Source: Bacillota bacterium
Lineage (GTDB): Bacteria; Bacillota; Clostridia; Oscillospirales; Oscillospiraceae
Direction: 5' to 3'
Assembly: GCA_030529825.1 (NCBI GenBank)
Contig: JAUMWD010000005.1
Coordinates: 51,803-115,802, forward strand
DNA: 64,000 bases
The notes beneath the pieces are model-generated. The model made no database searches. It was not told the DNA's origin and saw only the letters and a list, made by a program, of their open reading frames with translations. A program made the translations under genes and the position numbers. Positions 50,444 to 58,814 of the stretch are shown in pieces (within the stretch, counting starts at the first letter, position 1; the number at the start of each line of letters is the position of its first letter).

Positions 50444-51019
50444 TTATTTTGCCTTTTGTGCCATCAGGTCCTCGCCGCGGATGTATTTGCCCATGGGCTT
50501 AAAGAGTATTGCACATACTGCAAGGCAAAGCAGCATGTCGATGAGCATGAAGCTTCCGTTATAAAGTGCGGAGTAGAACCAGGGGGTAGTCATGGTCATG
50601 CCGAAGAACTCGGGAGGCATATACTCTGCCCACACGGTGGCACCCACCACATAGTGTACAAGGAAACGAGCGACGCTGCCGACTACCGTGCCTATGAAAA
50701 GACCGTATTTGTTTTTGTGGAAAAGACCGGCAACGCCGAGAACGGAGAAGGCAACGATGTAGTCGCCGACCATGCTCTGCCAGCCCCAGGCGTATGCGCC
50801 GTCAAGGAGAAGCTGGAGTACGCTGAATACGATACTTGCAAGCATACCGGGACCAAAGCCCCAGCGGGCGCAGTAAATGAATATGGGCAGCATACTCAAG
50901 GTGATGGAGCCGCCCTGAGGCAGTTCAAACAGCTTGAGATAACCGATTGCCTGTGCCAGTGCAACAAAAAGCGCGCCCTCGCACAGTGCTCTGAGCTTGA
51001 GATGAGATTTCGAGTTCAT
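50444..51019 (-). CDS. thiT: Thiamine ECF transporter S component ThiT
   Basis: 191 residues with six hydrophobic helices and the ThiT features GGSITLSMLPIFIYCARWGFGPGML (about 36-60) and DYIVAFSVLGVAGLF. It binds thiamine and works with the shared ECF ATPases, which are not in this window. It is controlled by the TPP riboswitch directly upstream, which confirms the thiamine link. AGGAGG precedes the ATG. Confidence 0.95.
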   Translation of the reverse strand: MNSKSHLKLRALCEGALFVALAQAIGYLKLFELPQGGSITLSMLPIFIYCARWGFGPGMLASIVFSVLQLLLDGAYAWGWQSMVGDYIVAFSVLGVAGLFHKNKYGLFIGTVVGSVARFLVHYVVGATVWAEYMPPEFFGMTMTTPWFYSALYNGSFMLIDMLLCLAVCAILFKPMGKYIRGEDLMAQKAK

Positions 51020-51033
51020 ATTTTCCTCCTAAA

Positions 51034-51062
51034 TGAAAAACCGCATTGCTTTTGCAATGCGG
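51034..51062 (-). terminator. Riboswitch-controlled terminator of thiT
   Basis: Stem ACCGCATTGC / GCAATGCGGT with loop AAAA and TTTTT after it on the minus strand, between the TPP aptamer and thiT. This is the expression platform: TPP binding should favour this terminator and switch thiT off. Confidence 0.88.
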
Positions 51063-51087
51063 TCATAGAAAACGATAGTATAGAGAT

Positions 51088-51181
51088 TTCGTTTCCTACG
51101 CCGGCATTACCCGTATCAGGTTCAAGGGTTTCGGAAATTCAATTCTCTCCGTCTCAGCCGGGTAAAACCCAGCACCCCTAA
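51088..51181 (-). promoter_or_regulatory. TPP riboswitch aptamer
   Basis: On the minus strand the conserved thi-box parts appear in order: GGGGTGCTGGG, CCCGGCTGAGA, ACCCTTGAACCTGATACGGG and TAATGCCGGCGTAGGAAAC. This is a canonical TPP-binding RNA upstream of the thiamine transporter gene. Confidence 0.96.
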
Positions 51182-51208
51182 AATCTATTGTACTCTAATT
51201 CTATTCTA

Positions 51209-51736
51209 TTATCTGAACTTTGTCAACTGCTCGGTGAAGAATTTTTGCTTTGGAAGATATCGCATAAGCGGCAGTGCTATTGCGTACATGACCACAAGCT
51301 CGCCCAATGCCACATCTCCGGCATAAACCAAAAAGGGAACGAGATTGTTCCAGGGCATAAGGTCGGTGAGTGCGTAGCAGAGAACAGCACCTACTATGAT
51401 GCCGTTCCAGACTACGGGCATGAAGCAGGCCAACAGCTCGGTCTTTAAAGATGCACCCTTTTTACCCAGCTTCGCCATGGAGAGGCAGGCAAGCAGCGTT
51501 GCAAGTGAGCCGAAAACGATGTCAAGAATGCCGGCGGCACTTACGAGATTTGCAATAACGCAGCCGAAGAATAGCCCCCATGCGGTATAGGGCAGGAAAA
51601 AGGGGAGAATGCACAGCACCTCGGAAACACGGAATTGCAGAGGTCCGTAGCTTATGGGTGACAGCAGCATGGTGAGAACGGCATAAAGCGCGCCGATTAC
51701 CGCGGCGGTTATGAGCTTTTGGGATTTAATGTTCAT
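51209..51736 (-). CDS. queT: QueT-type ECF transporter S component
   Basis: 175 residues with five to six hydrophobic helices and the QueT block SPISYGPLQFRVSEVLCILPFF (about 26-47). The family is thought to import queuosine precursors through an ECF system. It overlaps queH by four bases, which strongly supports a queuosine salvage role here. Confidence 0.92.
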   Translation of the reverse strand: MNIKSQKLITAAVIGALYAVLTMLLSPISYGPLQFRVSEVLCILPFFLPYTAWGLFFGCVIANLVSAAGILDIVFGSLATLLACLSMAKLGKKGASLKTELLACFMPVVWNGIIVGAVLCYALTDLMPWNNLVPFLVYAGDVALGELVVMYAIALPLMRYLPKQKFFTEQLTKFR

Positions 51737-52353
51737 TCGCCCTTACCTCCCATGGAAAACACGCAGCCGCAGTATTCCTGACGGTAAAGCCCGTACTTTT
51801 CGGAAAGAATTATGGAACGGTGATTTCCCTCACGCTTGCGAAATTCCGAGGGCAGCCACTTGACGCCGTATTTCTCCGCAAACTCTCTTCCGATGGCGTT
51901 TATGACAACGGCATCCTTTCGGGAGGAGACGGTGAGAGTGGTGCAAAACCACCGGAAGCCCTTTTCTGCGGCGATTTTTGCGGTTTCCTCAAGGCGGATA
52001 CGGAAGCATTCAATGCAGCGCTTTCCCTCCTCGGGCTCGTTTTCAAGCCCCTTCACTCTGGGGAAATAGTCATCGCAGCGCCACTCGCATTCCATGAGCT
52101 TTGCCTTTGAGCCGTCCTTCTCAAGGCATTCAATGAGCTGCTTCTGGGTTTCAAGGCGCTTCTCAAACTCCTCCCGGGGGTAGAGATTGGGATTATACCA
52201 CAGTACGGTCACATCAAAGTATTTTGCAAGAAGCTCAATCACCGCACTGGAGCAGGGACCGCAGCAGCTGTGAAGAAGAATAGAGGGCTTTTCCTCTCCG
52301 AACTCCGCAATGAGCTTATCAAATTTTCGCATGAACTGCTCTCGATTTGCCAT
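51733..52353 (-). CDS. queH: Epoxyqueuosine reductase QueH
   Basis: 206 residues of the DUF208 family. Cys pairs HSCCGPCSSAV (about 28-38) and a C-terminal YCGCVFS bind the Fe-S/metal centre; CEWRCDDYF and KRCIECFRIRLEETA supply further conserved cysteines. It reduces epoxyqueuosine to queuosine in tRNA, replacing QueG in anaerobes. First gene of a queH-queT pair. Confidence 0.94.
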   Translation of the reverse strand: MANREQFMRKFDKLIAEFGEEKPSILLHSCCGPCSSAVIELLAKYFDVTVLWYNPNLYPREEFEKRLETQKQLIECLEKDGSKAKLMECEWRCDDYFPRVKGLENEPEEGKRCIECFRIRLEETAKIAAEKGFRWFCTTLTVSSRKDAVVINAIGREFAEKYGVKWLPSEFRKREGNHRSIILSEKYGLYRQEYCGCVFSMGGKGE

Positions 52354-52451
52354 TTTTGCTCCGCTTTCCCGTTAAATAACTTTCTGCTGCAAGAATATTG
52401 CCTATTGATTATATTGTTTTCTCCCCCTGCTGTCAACTGCACAGGATAATG

Positions 52452-52481
52452 AAAAAAGACCGTTCCGAAGAACGGTCTTTT
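52452..52481 (-). terminator. Intrinsic terminator after the SLH protein
   Basis: Stem AAAAGACCGTTC / GAACGGTCTTTT with T-run on the minus strand. Confidence 0.9.
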
Positions 52482-52485
52482 AAAA

Positions 52486-53715
52486 TTATTGGAATGTTCT
52501 GTAAAGGAAAACTGCCACATGGGCACGGGTGCAGGGGTTGTTGGGGCAGAAGGTGCCGTTGCCGTAACCGTTGACGATTCCGCAGGAGCTTGCCCAGATA
52601 ATTGCGTTTGCGTAAACGCTGCTGTCGGAAACGTCGGAGAAATTATTATCCGCATCGATGGTTTCCTCTCCGCAAAGCCGCCAGAGGAAGGTGACAAACT
52701 GTGCGCGGGTAACGGTGGCCTTGGGAGCGAAGGTCGTTTCCGTTGTGCCCATGGTGATACCGTTTTCGTATGCCCAGAGTATAGCTTTATAAAAAACACT
52801 GCTTTCGCTGACGTCTGTAAATGGGTTTTTGGCGGTTTCGGGCTCGGGACTGCCGCAAAGCCGCCACAGGAAAGTAACAACTTCGGCACGGGTGCAGGGC
52901 TTGTTCGGCTCAAAGGTTGTTGCGGTGGTGCCGCTTGTTATTCCGTTAAGATATGCCCACAGTACGCCGCACCTGAATTCGGTGCTGAGAGAGCCTATGT
53001 CAGTAAAGGGATTATTGATTTTCGCACCGCAAAATATACATGTGAGGGTTTCGGCATTATACATATGACTTGCGGGCAGAATTGCCGTGTACTCCGCACC
53101 GCAGTTACAGCGATATTTGATATATCCGTCTTCAAAGCAGGTTGCGGGCTTTGAACTGGCCTCATAATAGTCGTGCACGTGACACGCGGGACATATGTTG
53201 GTGCCGTTGAGTCTGCCGTCCTTGTCGGGCGCAATAAGCCCGTTTTCATAAGCCCAGGCGATTGATGCCGAATAGACAGTATAATAGAAAGTATTAGGGA
53301 CTACGTCAACAAAGGGAGTATCATAGGATGAGGGCTCGGGACTTCCGTTGTAGCGCCAGATGAAAATAATCAGCTCCTGTAAGGTGAATCTGACTTCGGG
53401 GCGGAAAGTCGCATCGACGTAGCCTACAATAATATTGTTTTCAGAGCACCACAGAACAGCATCGATATGTTCATAATTTTCGTCAATGTCAGAGTATGGA
53501 TTATCATAGCTGGGTTTCGGAGAGCCTGCGTCAAGCCAGATAAGATAAGCCAGATTTCCTCTGGTGCAGTCGCCGACATCTAGAAAATGCCCATCGGCAT
53601 CTTGAGAGAAATTTACTCCTGCGGGAATTCTTATTTCATTGTCGGCGAATGCCATAGGAGCAAGGCTTGTCAGCATACACAGAACGAGAATAATGCTGAA
53701 AATACGCTTTTTCAT
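52486..53715 (-). CDS. Secreted SLH-domain protein
   Basis: 409 residues. Signal peptide (MKKRIFSIILVLCMLTSLAPMAFA). Two diverged N-terminal SLH-like units (about 65-180, with AVLWCSENNIIVGYVDATFRPE), a Cys-rich zinc-like insert with CPACHVHDYY, CNCGAEY and CIFCGAK (about 190-235), then three clear SLH repeats (about 240-409: VLWAYLNGITSGTTATTFEPN, ILWAYENGITMGTTETTFAPK, IIWASSCGIVNGYGNGTFCPN). It should attach to wall polymer. AGGAGG precedes the ATG. The XRE regulator is transcribed divergently. Confidence 0.9.
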   Translation of the reverse strand: MKKRIFSIILVLCMLTSLAPMAFADNEIRIPAGVNFSQDADGHFLDVGDCTRGNLAYLIWLDAGSPKPSYDNPYSDIDENYEHIDAVLWCSENNIIVGYVDATFRPEVRFTLQELIIFIWRYNGSPEPSSYDTPFVDVVPNTFYYTVYSASIAWAYENGLIAPDKDGRLNGTNICPACHVHDYYEASSKPATCFEDGYIKYRCNCGAEYTAILPASHMYNAETLTCIFCGAKINNPFTDIGSLSTEFRCGVLWAYLNGITSGTTATTFEPNKPCTRAEVVTFLWRLCGSPEPETAKNPFTDVSESSVFYKAILWAYENGITMGTTETTFAPKATVTRAQFVTFLWRLCGEETIDADNNFSDVSDSSVYANAIIWASSCGIVNGYGNGTFCPNNPCTRAHVAVFLYRTFQ

Positions 53716-53775
53716 AATGTGTCCTCCTTATTTGATGTTGTTTATAAAAATCCAAAATCTGTATATCTACTGCTG

Positions 53776-53804
53776 ATTATACATACTCAATAGCTAATTG
53801 TCAA
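53776..53804 (-). promoter_or_regulatory. Sigma-A promoter of the SLH gene
   Basis: On the minus strand: -35 TTGACA (perfect), a 17-base spacer and -10 TATAAT (perfect). Confidence 0.85.
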
Positions 53805-53832
53805 CTCAATTGAGGTAAGTTTGCCAACTCAA
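53802..53832. promoter_or_regulatory. Repeated CAACTCAA boxes, candidate XRE operators
   Basis: CAACTCAA occurs at 53802-53809 and again at 53825-53832 (23 bases apart, about two helical turns). The first is part of a 10-bp palindrome CTCAATTGAG (53805-53814) abutting the -35 of the SLH promoter. The divergent gene encodes a small XRE repressor-type protein, so these may be its binding sites. Confidence 0.45.
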
Positions 53833-53876
53833 AACGGTTAATATCATTGTAGCCGATATTTGAAAGGGTGTTTTGA

Positions 53877-54119
53877 GTGACAATAGGCTCCGCAGTCAGA
53901 CAACGCATAATCGATATATGTGAAACCAGAGGAATAACAATTAACATGCTGTGCACCGTCAGCGGTGTTACGCAGTCAACTTTGAGCAATATAATAAGCG
54001 GGCGCAACAACAGCACAACTGTTTCCACCATCAAAAAAATCTGCGACGGGCTGGACATTTCCATTATTGAGTTTTTTAATGACGAGCTTTTTCAGAATCT
54101 TGAGCAGGAGATAAAATAA
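53877..54119 (+). CDS. XRE-family helix-turn-helix regulator
   Basis: 80 residues: RQRIIDICETRGITINMLCTVSGVTQSTLSNIISGRNNSTTVSTIKKICDGL is a classic five-helix XRE domain, with no effector domain. The start is GTG at 53877 with AAAGGG upstream. Divergent from the SLH gene, it likely controls itself and that gene (inference). Confidence 0.88.
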   Translation: MTIGSAVRQRIIDICETRGITINMLCTVSGVTQSTLSNIISGRNNSTTVSTIKKICDGLDISIIEFFNDELFQNLEQEIK

Positions 54120-54150
54120 AAAAGACCGCCCAAAGGCGGTCTTTATTTTT
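54118..54150. terminator. Bidirectional intrinsic terminator
   Basis: Stem AAAGACCGCC / GGCGGTCTTT with A and T runs; it serves the XRE gene (+) and rpsR (-). Confidence 0.92.
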
Positions 54151-54155
54151 GAATA

Positions 54156-54395
54156 TCAGTCGGTTACATAAGGCAGGAGAGCGATAACGCGTGCTCTCTT
54201 GATAGCCTCGGTAAGCTGACGCTGATGCATTGCGCAGGTACCGGTGGTACGGCGAGGCAGAATCTTGCTGCGCTCGGACATGTAGCGGCGAAGCTTTGCA
54301 ACATCTTTGTAGTCGATGAAGGTAGCCTTATCTACGCAAAACTGGCAGACTTTTCTGCGCTTGCGGTTCTTGGGATTGTTCTTATCAAAAGCCAA
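54156..54395 (-). CDS. rpsR: 30S ribosomal protein S18
   Basis: 79 residues with the conserved [16 protein letters not shown] and [22 protein letters not shown] blocks. It pairs with S6 on the small subunit. The two Cys near the N-terminus indicate a zinc-type or ancestral C+ form. Last gene of rpsF-ssb-rpsR. Confidence 0.97.
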   Translation of the reverse strand: MAFDKNNPKNRKRRKVCQFCVDKATFIDYKDVAKLRRYMSERSKILPRRTTGTCAMHQRQLTEAIKRARVIALLPYVTD

Positions 54396-54418
54396 AGCTG
54401 TATCCTCCTATAATTATT

Positions 54419-54868
54419 TTAGAACGGCAGCTCACTCTCATCCTCGCCGATTTCAGAGAAAGCGGAGACGCCCATGGAGGGGCTTACGCTCTCGTAGCTG
54501 TTATAGGCGGGGCGGGTATCGCTGCGTGAATCTGCGCCATCGCGGCGCTTGCTTTCGCCGAAGTAGATGTTGTCAACAACAACCTCTGCGTTGCGGCGCT
54601 TGCTGCCGTTGTTGTCGGTCCAGTCGCGAATCTGAAGGCGACCGGAAACAACAGCCATGCTGCCCTTTGCAAAGTACTTGTTGACGAATTCGGCTGTCTG
54701 ACGCCATGCGACGCAGTCGATGAAATCGGTCTGCTTCTCACCGCCGTCGCGGCCGCCGAAATCGCGGTCGACAGCCAGGGTGAAGGATGCCACAGGTGTC
54801 TGGGACTGGGTGTATCTGAGCTCAGGATCTCTGGTCAGACGGCCCATAATTGTGATGTGATTAAGCAT
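54419..54868 (-). CDS. ssb: Single-stranded DNA-binding protein
   Basis: 149 residues. OB-fold at about 1-105 (LNHITIMGRLTRDPELRYTQ, DFIDCVAWRQTAEFV), a flexible linker, and the protein-interaction tail ending DESELPF. Essential in replication and repair. It sits between rpsF and rpsR, the conserved Firmicutes order. Confidence 0.97.
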   Translation of the reverse strand: MLNHITIMGRLTRDPELRYTQSQTPVASFTLAVDRDFGGRDGGEKQTDFIDCVAWRQTAEFVNKYFAKGSMAVVSGRLQIRDWTDNNGSKRRNAEVVVDNIYFGESKRRDGADSRSDTRPAYNSYESVSPSMGVSAFSEIGEDESELPF

Positions 54869-54880
54869 TGTTGTCGCTCC

Positions 54881-55177
54881 TTACTCTGCACGCAGGGTAA
54901 TCAGGCGACGCATGATGCCGTCGGTGATACCGAGGATACGATCCAGCTCTGCAGGGAAGTCTGCACCGCTGGTGAACTTCATGAGAACATAGTAGCCTTC
55001 GGAAATGTAGTTGATTTCGTAAGCGAGCTTGCGCTTGCCCATTTCCTCCAGCTCATCGAGAGTTCCGTTCGCCTCAACGAGTGCCTTGAACTTCTCGACA
55101 ACAGCTGCGGTCTGCTCTTCAGTGAAGTTGGGGTTAATGATGTACATTACCTCATACTTTTCGCTTGCTTTTGCCAT
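54881..55177 (-). CDS. rpsF: 30S ribosomal protein S6
   Basis: 98 residues with YEVMYIINPNFTEEQ and GKRKLAYEINYISEGYYVLMKF, as in S6. AGGAGG lies nine bases before the ATG. First gene of the operon. Confidence 0.97.
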   Translation of the reverse strand: MAKASEKYEVMYIINPNFTEEQTAAVVEKFKALVEANGTLDELEEMGKRKLAYEINYISEGYYVLMKFTSGADFPAELDRILGITDGIMRRLITLRAE

Positions 55178-55204
55178 TTAGTTGCACCTCCTTCTGGTCT
55201 TTTG

Positions 55205-55226
55205 GCCTCCGGTCACTGCCGGAAGC
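55205..55226 (-). promoter_or_regulatory. Hairpin in rpsF leader
   Basis: 8-bp stem GCTTCCGG / CCGGAGGC just upstream of the rpsF ribosome site on the minus strand. S6:S18 binds a leader stem with CCG features in many bacteria; this might be that element, but I cannot confirm the consensus. Confidence 0.3.
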
Positions 55227-55262
55227 AAGGAAATAGCACTGTCCATACTGACAGGCCATATC

Positions 55263-55290
55263 ATTATACCCTTTTTTCCGTCAAAGTCAA
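55263..55290 (-). promoter_or_regulatory. Sigma-A promoter of rpsF-ssb-rpsR
   Basis: On the minus strand: -35 TTGACT, a 16-base spacer and -10 TATAAT (perfect), leading into a leader of about 80 bases. Confidence 0.75.
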
Positions 55291-55318
55291 GTGCTTTTGC
55301 AACTGAAATGTAATAAAA

Positions 55319-55353
55319 AGCACGATTTCGGATTATTATTCCGAAATCGTGCT
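55319..55353 (-). terminator. Intrinsic terminator
   Basis: Stem AGCACGATTTCGGA / TCCGAAATCGTGCT with TTTTT on the minus strand, following the membrane-anchored protein gene. Confidence 0.9.
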
Positions 55354-55359
55354 AATAGC

Positions 55360-56010
55360 TTATGCGTTTACGGTGGCGATGGATTCAGCGATGATATGCT
55401 CAATGTCCTCGCCGCTGTACTGGCCGTGGTAGTACCAATCCACGGAAATGGGGATGTTGACGGTGGAGCCGGCTTCTGCGGGAACGGTTACGGTAACAGT
55501 GGTAATCTGTGTCTTCTGAAGATTGTTGTTATCGGTATGGGTAATGGGAGAGCTTCTGAAGCTGTAGCCATTGCCGTTTACATAGATGGTGCTTCCGGCG
55601 CGGCTGCCGATTTCCAGACTGTAGCTCTGAACATAAACATTAACGGTTACGGAAAGGTTGTGCTCATCTATGGAAACAGCTTTCCATTCGATAATAGTGT
55701 TCAGCTTTGTGCCGGTGTCAGAACGGAAGCTGCCACTCTGATTGACGCGCCCGTCACCCTGAGGAGTGGGCGCGGGAGTTGCAGTGGGCTGAGGAGCAGC
55801 GGTTTCGGGAACTGCGGTGGGAGCTGCGGGGGAAGAAGTTTCCAGAGGCTCGGCGGTGGTAACTATTACCTCGGAAGAGTTTTCGGGTGCGGCGGTGTTA
55901 TCGGGGTCAGACTCCTGTGCCTTGTCGTGCGTAATCCAAGCTGTAACAGCGGCAATGATAAGAAGAACAAGCACAAGTGTTATAAAGATATTTGTTTTCT
56001 GCTTTGCCAT
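55360..56010 (-). CDS. Membrane-anchored protein of unknown function
   Basis: 216 residues. One transmembrane helix (about 8-26), a Pro/Thr/Ala/Glu linker (about 30-85) and an extracellular beta-rich domain (about 95-216, with TIIEWKAVSID, VNVYVQSYSLEIGSR and VNIPISVDWYYHG). The linker style is like other surface proteins here (vanW tail). AGGAGG lies before the ATG. No family recognised. Confidence 0.75.
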   Translation of the reverse strand: MAKQKTNIFITLVLVLLIIAAVTAWITHDKAQESDPDNTAAPENSSEVIVTTAEPLETSSPAAPTAVPETAAPQPTATPAPTPQGDGRVNQSGSFRSDTGTKLNTIIEWKAVSIDEHNLSVTVNVYVQSYSLEIGSRAGSTIYVNGNGYSFRSSPITHTDNNNLQKTQITTVTVTVPAEAGSTVNIPISVDWYYHGQYSGEDIEHIIAESIATVNA

Positions 56011-56094
56011 GATGGACCTCCTTTTTCATTATGTGTGATTATACATCATAATAGCATAGATTTCCACACTTTATTTGCGAATACCCTAAATTTG

Positions 56095-56124
56095 TTGACA
56101 AAACTGCATGATGATGGGTATAAT
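56095..56124 (+). promoter_or_regulatory. Sigma-A promoter of the PepSY-like gene
   Basis: -35 TTGACA (perfect), an 18-base spacer and -10 TATAAT (perfect), 34 bases from the GTG start. Confidence 0.8.
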
Positions 56125-56158
56125 ACAATCTGCAGTATTATGTAAAGGAGTGATATGC

Positions 56159-56629
56159 GTGGCAAAAGGCGGCAAGCATGCTCTGCCCGGTGGCAGCAAG
56201 CTGAAAAAGTCAGCGAAGAAATCAGCCGGTGCCCATGTCATATCGCGAAAAGACACCGAAAGAGCTTCCGAGGGAAACACTGCAAAGAGAAAGCCGAAAA
56301 AGCATAAGCTGACTTTTTCGGTGAGCAATATTTTAAGGGCGCTGCTTCTGCTGCTTATCTGCTTCGTGATGATTTCGCCCATGAAGGGCTGCCTTCTCAC
56401 AGACTCCGATTACATAGGAATTGCTGCTGCGCAGAGGATTGCCATTGATGATTCCGGTATCCCCGCCGATAAGGCCGGCGATATTAAGGCTGATATTGTA
56501 AAAATTGACGGCGATGTTTTTTACAAGATTCAGTTTACGGGTACCGTTACTGACTACCGATACATAATAGATGCTGACAACGGAGCCGTTGTTGCCCGTG
56601 CCTTCTATCATATTGACGGAGAAGAATAA
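56159..56629 (+). CDS. Membrane protein with PepSY-like C-terminal domain
   Basis: 156 residues from GTG at 56159, which has AAAGGAG eight bases upstream; starts further upstream lie over the promoter. A strongly basic cytoplasmic N-terminus (1-60), one hydrophobic helix (about 62-82, ILRALLLLLICFVMI), then a PepSY-like unit (about 90-156, AAQRIAIDDSGIPADKAG ... YRYIIDADNGAVVARAFYH). PepSY domains often act as protease inhibitors or redox-linked modules; role here unknown. Confidence 0.75.
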   Translation: MAKGGKHALPGGSKLKKSAKKSAGAHVISRKDTERASEGNTAKRKPKKHKLTFSVSNILRALLLLLICFVMISPMKGCLLTDSDYIGIAAAQRIAIDDSGIPADKAGDIKADIVKIDGDVFYKIQFTGTVTDYRYIIDADNGAVVARAFYHIDGEE

Positions 56630-56648
56630 ACAATATCATATGTGCTTT

Positions 56649-56680
56649 AGGGCTGTGGACTATTTGATCCACAGCCCTTT
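56649..56680 (+). terminator. Intrinsic terminator
   Basis: Stem AGGGCTGTGG / CCACAGCCCT then TTATTC after the PepSY-like gene. Confidence 0.85.
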
Positions 56681-56694
56681 ATTCATGAGGATAA

Positions 56695-56727
56695 TAAAAA
56701 ACCCGCAGGGTAAAAACCCTGCGGGTT
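56695..56727 (-). terminator. Intrinsic terminator on minus strand
   Basis: Stem AACCCGCAGGG / CCCTGCGGGTT with loop TAAAAA and T-run on the minus strand, ending the split AQLxxG-repeat gene. The 88 bases up to that gene show nothing else. Confidence 0.88.
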
Positions 56728-56815
56728 AACAGCCTTCAGAGCATCACGTGCTGCTCTTAAACCGGAGCACGATCTGATTATCAGCTCCAACGGTTATGGG
56801 CTGTAAAGTTTGGAA

Positions 56816-58455
56816 TCAGTCCTTAACGGTGGCTGCGTCTGCTGCCATCTCTGCGACCATTGCCTTGAGCTCTGCATTCTCTGCCTCGAGCTTTGCAACG
56901 CGCTCTGCGTCTGCTGCGCCTGCAACTGCTGCGTCGGAAGCTTCAGCTGCAACTGCTTCCTTGGATGCCTTTTCCTTTGCTGCCTTCTTTGCGATTGCTG
57001 CTGCAATTACGAAGAGAATGGTTGCAATAACCATGGCGAGGAAGATGGGCTTCTGCTCTTCACCGGAGTAGATGACCTTGTTGCCCATTTCGGTTGCGTA
57101 TGCACCTGCATCGTCAACTCTGATGCCGTAAACAAAGTCAGTGTAGTGGGAAATGATTGCTGCAACGAAGCCGCCGACAGCCATGATTGCTGCTGCAATG
57201 CCGAGGCCCTTGCCGGTCTTCTTGCCGCCGGTGATGCCTGCAACGAGGCCCATGAGGCCGGCGATTGCGCCGAGAACTGCTGCGATTGCAACGAGTGCAT
57301 AGCTTGCAATACGGGGAATAACTTCACCGTAGGTGTCAGCTTCGGATTCTTCCAGATATTCCTTTGCGTTGCTGACAACGAGATCACACTTATCAAGATC
57401 AATGAGAGTCAGGACCTTGCCGTCACGCTTTGCGCAAACATAGTCACCGTTCTCGTCGGTCTGGAGGAGCTTTTCAAGAACTGCATTGCAAAGATCTGCG
57501 TATGCTTCCTGATTGATGCAGTTATCGTAGTTGATGGGGTCATTGCCGGCGTTTGCATCGCAATCCTCGACATAGAGGTCGGGAATTTCAATGCCGAATT
57601 CGCCTGCGAGACGCTCTGCCAGAGAGTCGGTAACCTGCTCGTGGCTATAAGGATGGAAGGAGGGCTGCATACCCATCATGAGCTGCATAATGCCGTCAGT
57701 GAGAGTTGCTTCGCCTTCTTCAAACATGGTAAGCTGTGCATTACCGTCTGCCAGCTGTGCTTCGCCGGCTGCGAGCTGCTGACGACCTGCTGCTTGCCGT
57801 CTGCCAGCTGTGCAAGACCGTCTTCATACTGCTTGAGCTGTGCAAGACCGTCATAGTACATATTGACAACATTGCCGAGGATGGAGGTGTCGGTGGGGTT
57901 GGAAGCAAGGATGCCGCCGATGTCCATGCCGACTACTTCGCTGAGTGCTGCAATTGCCTGACCGTTTGCGAGGGCGTTGAGAACATTTGCTCTCAGCTGG
58001 CCGAGATACTGGTCAGCTTCACCGCCGATGATGCCGGCGTTGAAGTCACGGACCTTCTGAATGGAGCTGGCAAGGGATTCGATGGTGGGCATGAGGCTTT
58101 CCATCTTGCCGATGAGTTCTTTGCCTTCCAGGTATGCCTGGGTGTTAGCGTCGATCATTGCCTGACCTTCAGCAAGCTGCTGTTCGCCTGCTGCCAGCTG
58201 CTGGCGGCCTGCGGCGAGCTGTGCTTCGCCGTCAACATAAGTGTCAACGCCGTCGAGGTAGGTCTGCTCATTTTCCTTGAGCTGTGCGATACCGTCTTCG
58301 AGCTGTGCAACGCCTGCATTTGCAAAGTCGGAGTCAACCTGCTTGTAGTCCTTGATGTTCAGAACATCCTGAACGCCGGGAACAACGCGCATAAGGCTGA
58401 ATACGCAAGCAAGTACGAGGACGATGCTTAAGATCATAAGTAATACTCTTTTCAT
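56816..58455 (-). pseudogene. AQLxxG-repeat coiled-coil membrane protein, split by a frameshift
   Basis: Two overlapping reading frames form one protein of about 546 residues. The first (58455 down to about 57790) has an N-terminal helix (MKRVLLMILSIVLVLACVF) and many heptad-like repeats (AQLEDG, QLAAG, QQLAEG). After the shift at about 57775-57797 the other frame continues the same repeat (LAAGEAQLADGNAQL), then a domain with PSFHPYSHEQV, three hydrophobic segments (about 130-150, 160-185 and 228-245 of the second part) and an Ala/Glu/Lys coiled-coil end. One base appears missing in a CAG/GCA-rich run. The layout resembles YhgE/Pip-like and other AQLxxG-repeat surface proteins; function unknown. 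It could be a pseudogene, phase-variable, or a sequencing error. Confidence 0.8.
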
Positions 58456-58525
58456 GAATAATCCTCCCTGTGTAAAATTTGGTATAAAAAGATTACTTAA
58501 GAAACAAGATTGTTTTACTTTTGTC

Positions 58526-58554
58526 AGTATAGCATATGGTTACAAAATAGTAAA
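58526..58554 (-). promoter_or_regulatory. Sigma-A promoter of the repeat-protein gene
   Basis: On the minus strand: -35 TTTACT, a 17-base spacer and -10 TATACT, about 70 bases before the start codon. Confidence 0.65.
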
Positions 58555-58770
58555 GAAAAAGTTACAGCATTTAAGTCATTTCTGAACTATTTTTCGCAAA
58601 TACTGCAAAATTACTGAATAATCCATGGGATTTGGCAGGGATTATCAGACAAAACCTTACACTTTGAGCATAAATGTCAAGATACCTTGTTAAAATATTA
58701 TACATAAATTACAGCACATATTGTGAACAAACTGTGAACATTACGAATTAATTATCAAATTTTACTAATG
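58555..58770. other. AT-rich intergenic stretch
   Basis: About 215 bases between the repeat-protein promoter and the DUF1846 terminator. No open frame, RNA gene or strong repeat is visible. Confidence 0.6.
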
Positions 58771-58798
58771 AAAAAGAGACGCCGGGATGGCGTCTCTT
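58771..58798 (-). terminator. Intrinsic terminator after DUF1846 gene
   Basis: Stem GAGACGCC / GGCGTCTC with loop ATCCC and TTTTTC on the minus strand. Confidence 0.88.
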
Positions 58799-58814
58799 CA
58801 TATTATAAAATATG

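Noticed and set aside
50183..50445. Replication origin/dnaA region beside rpmH
   Set aside because: No dnaA, dnaN or DnaA-box cluster is seen; the gap holds a promoter and terminator only.
57727..57800. Programmed -1 frameshift in the AQLxxG-repeat gene
   Set aside because: No X-XXY-YYZ slippery heptamer or downstream pseudoknot is evident; indel or error is simpler.
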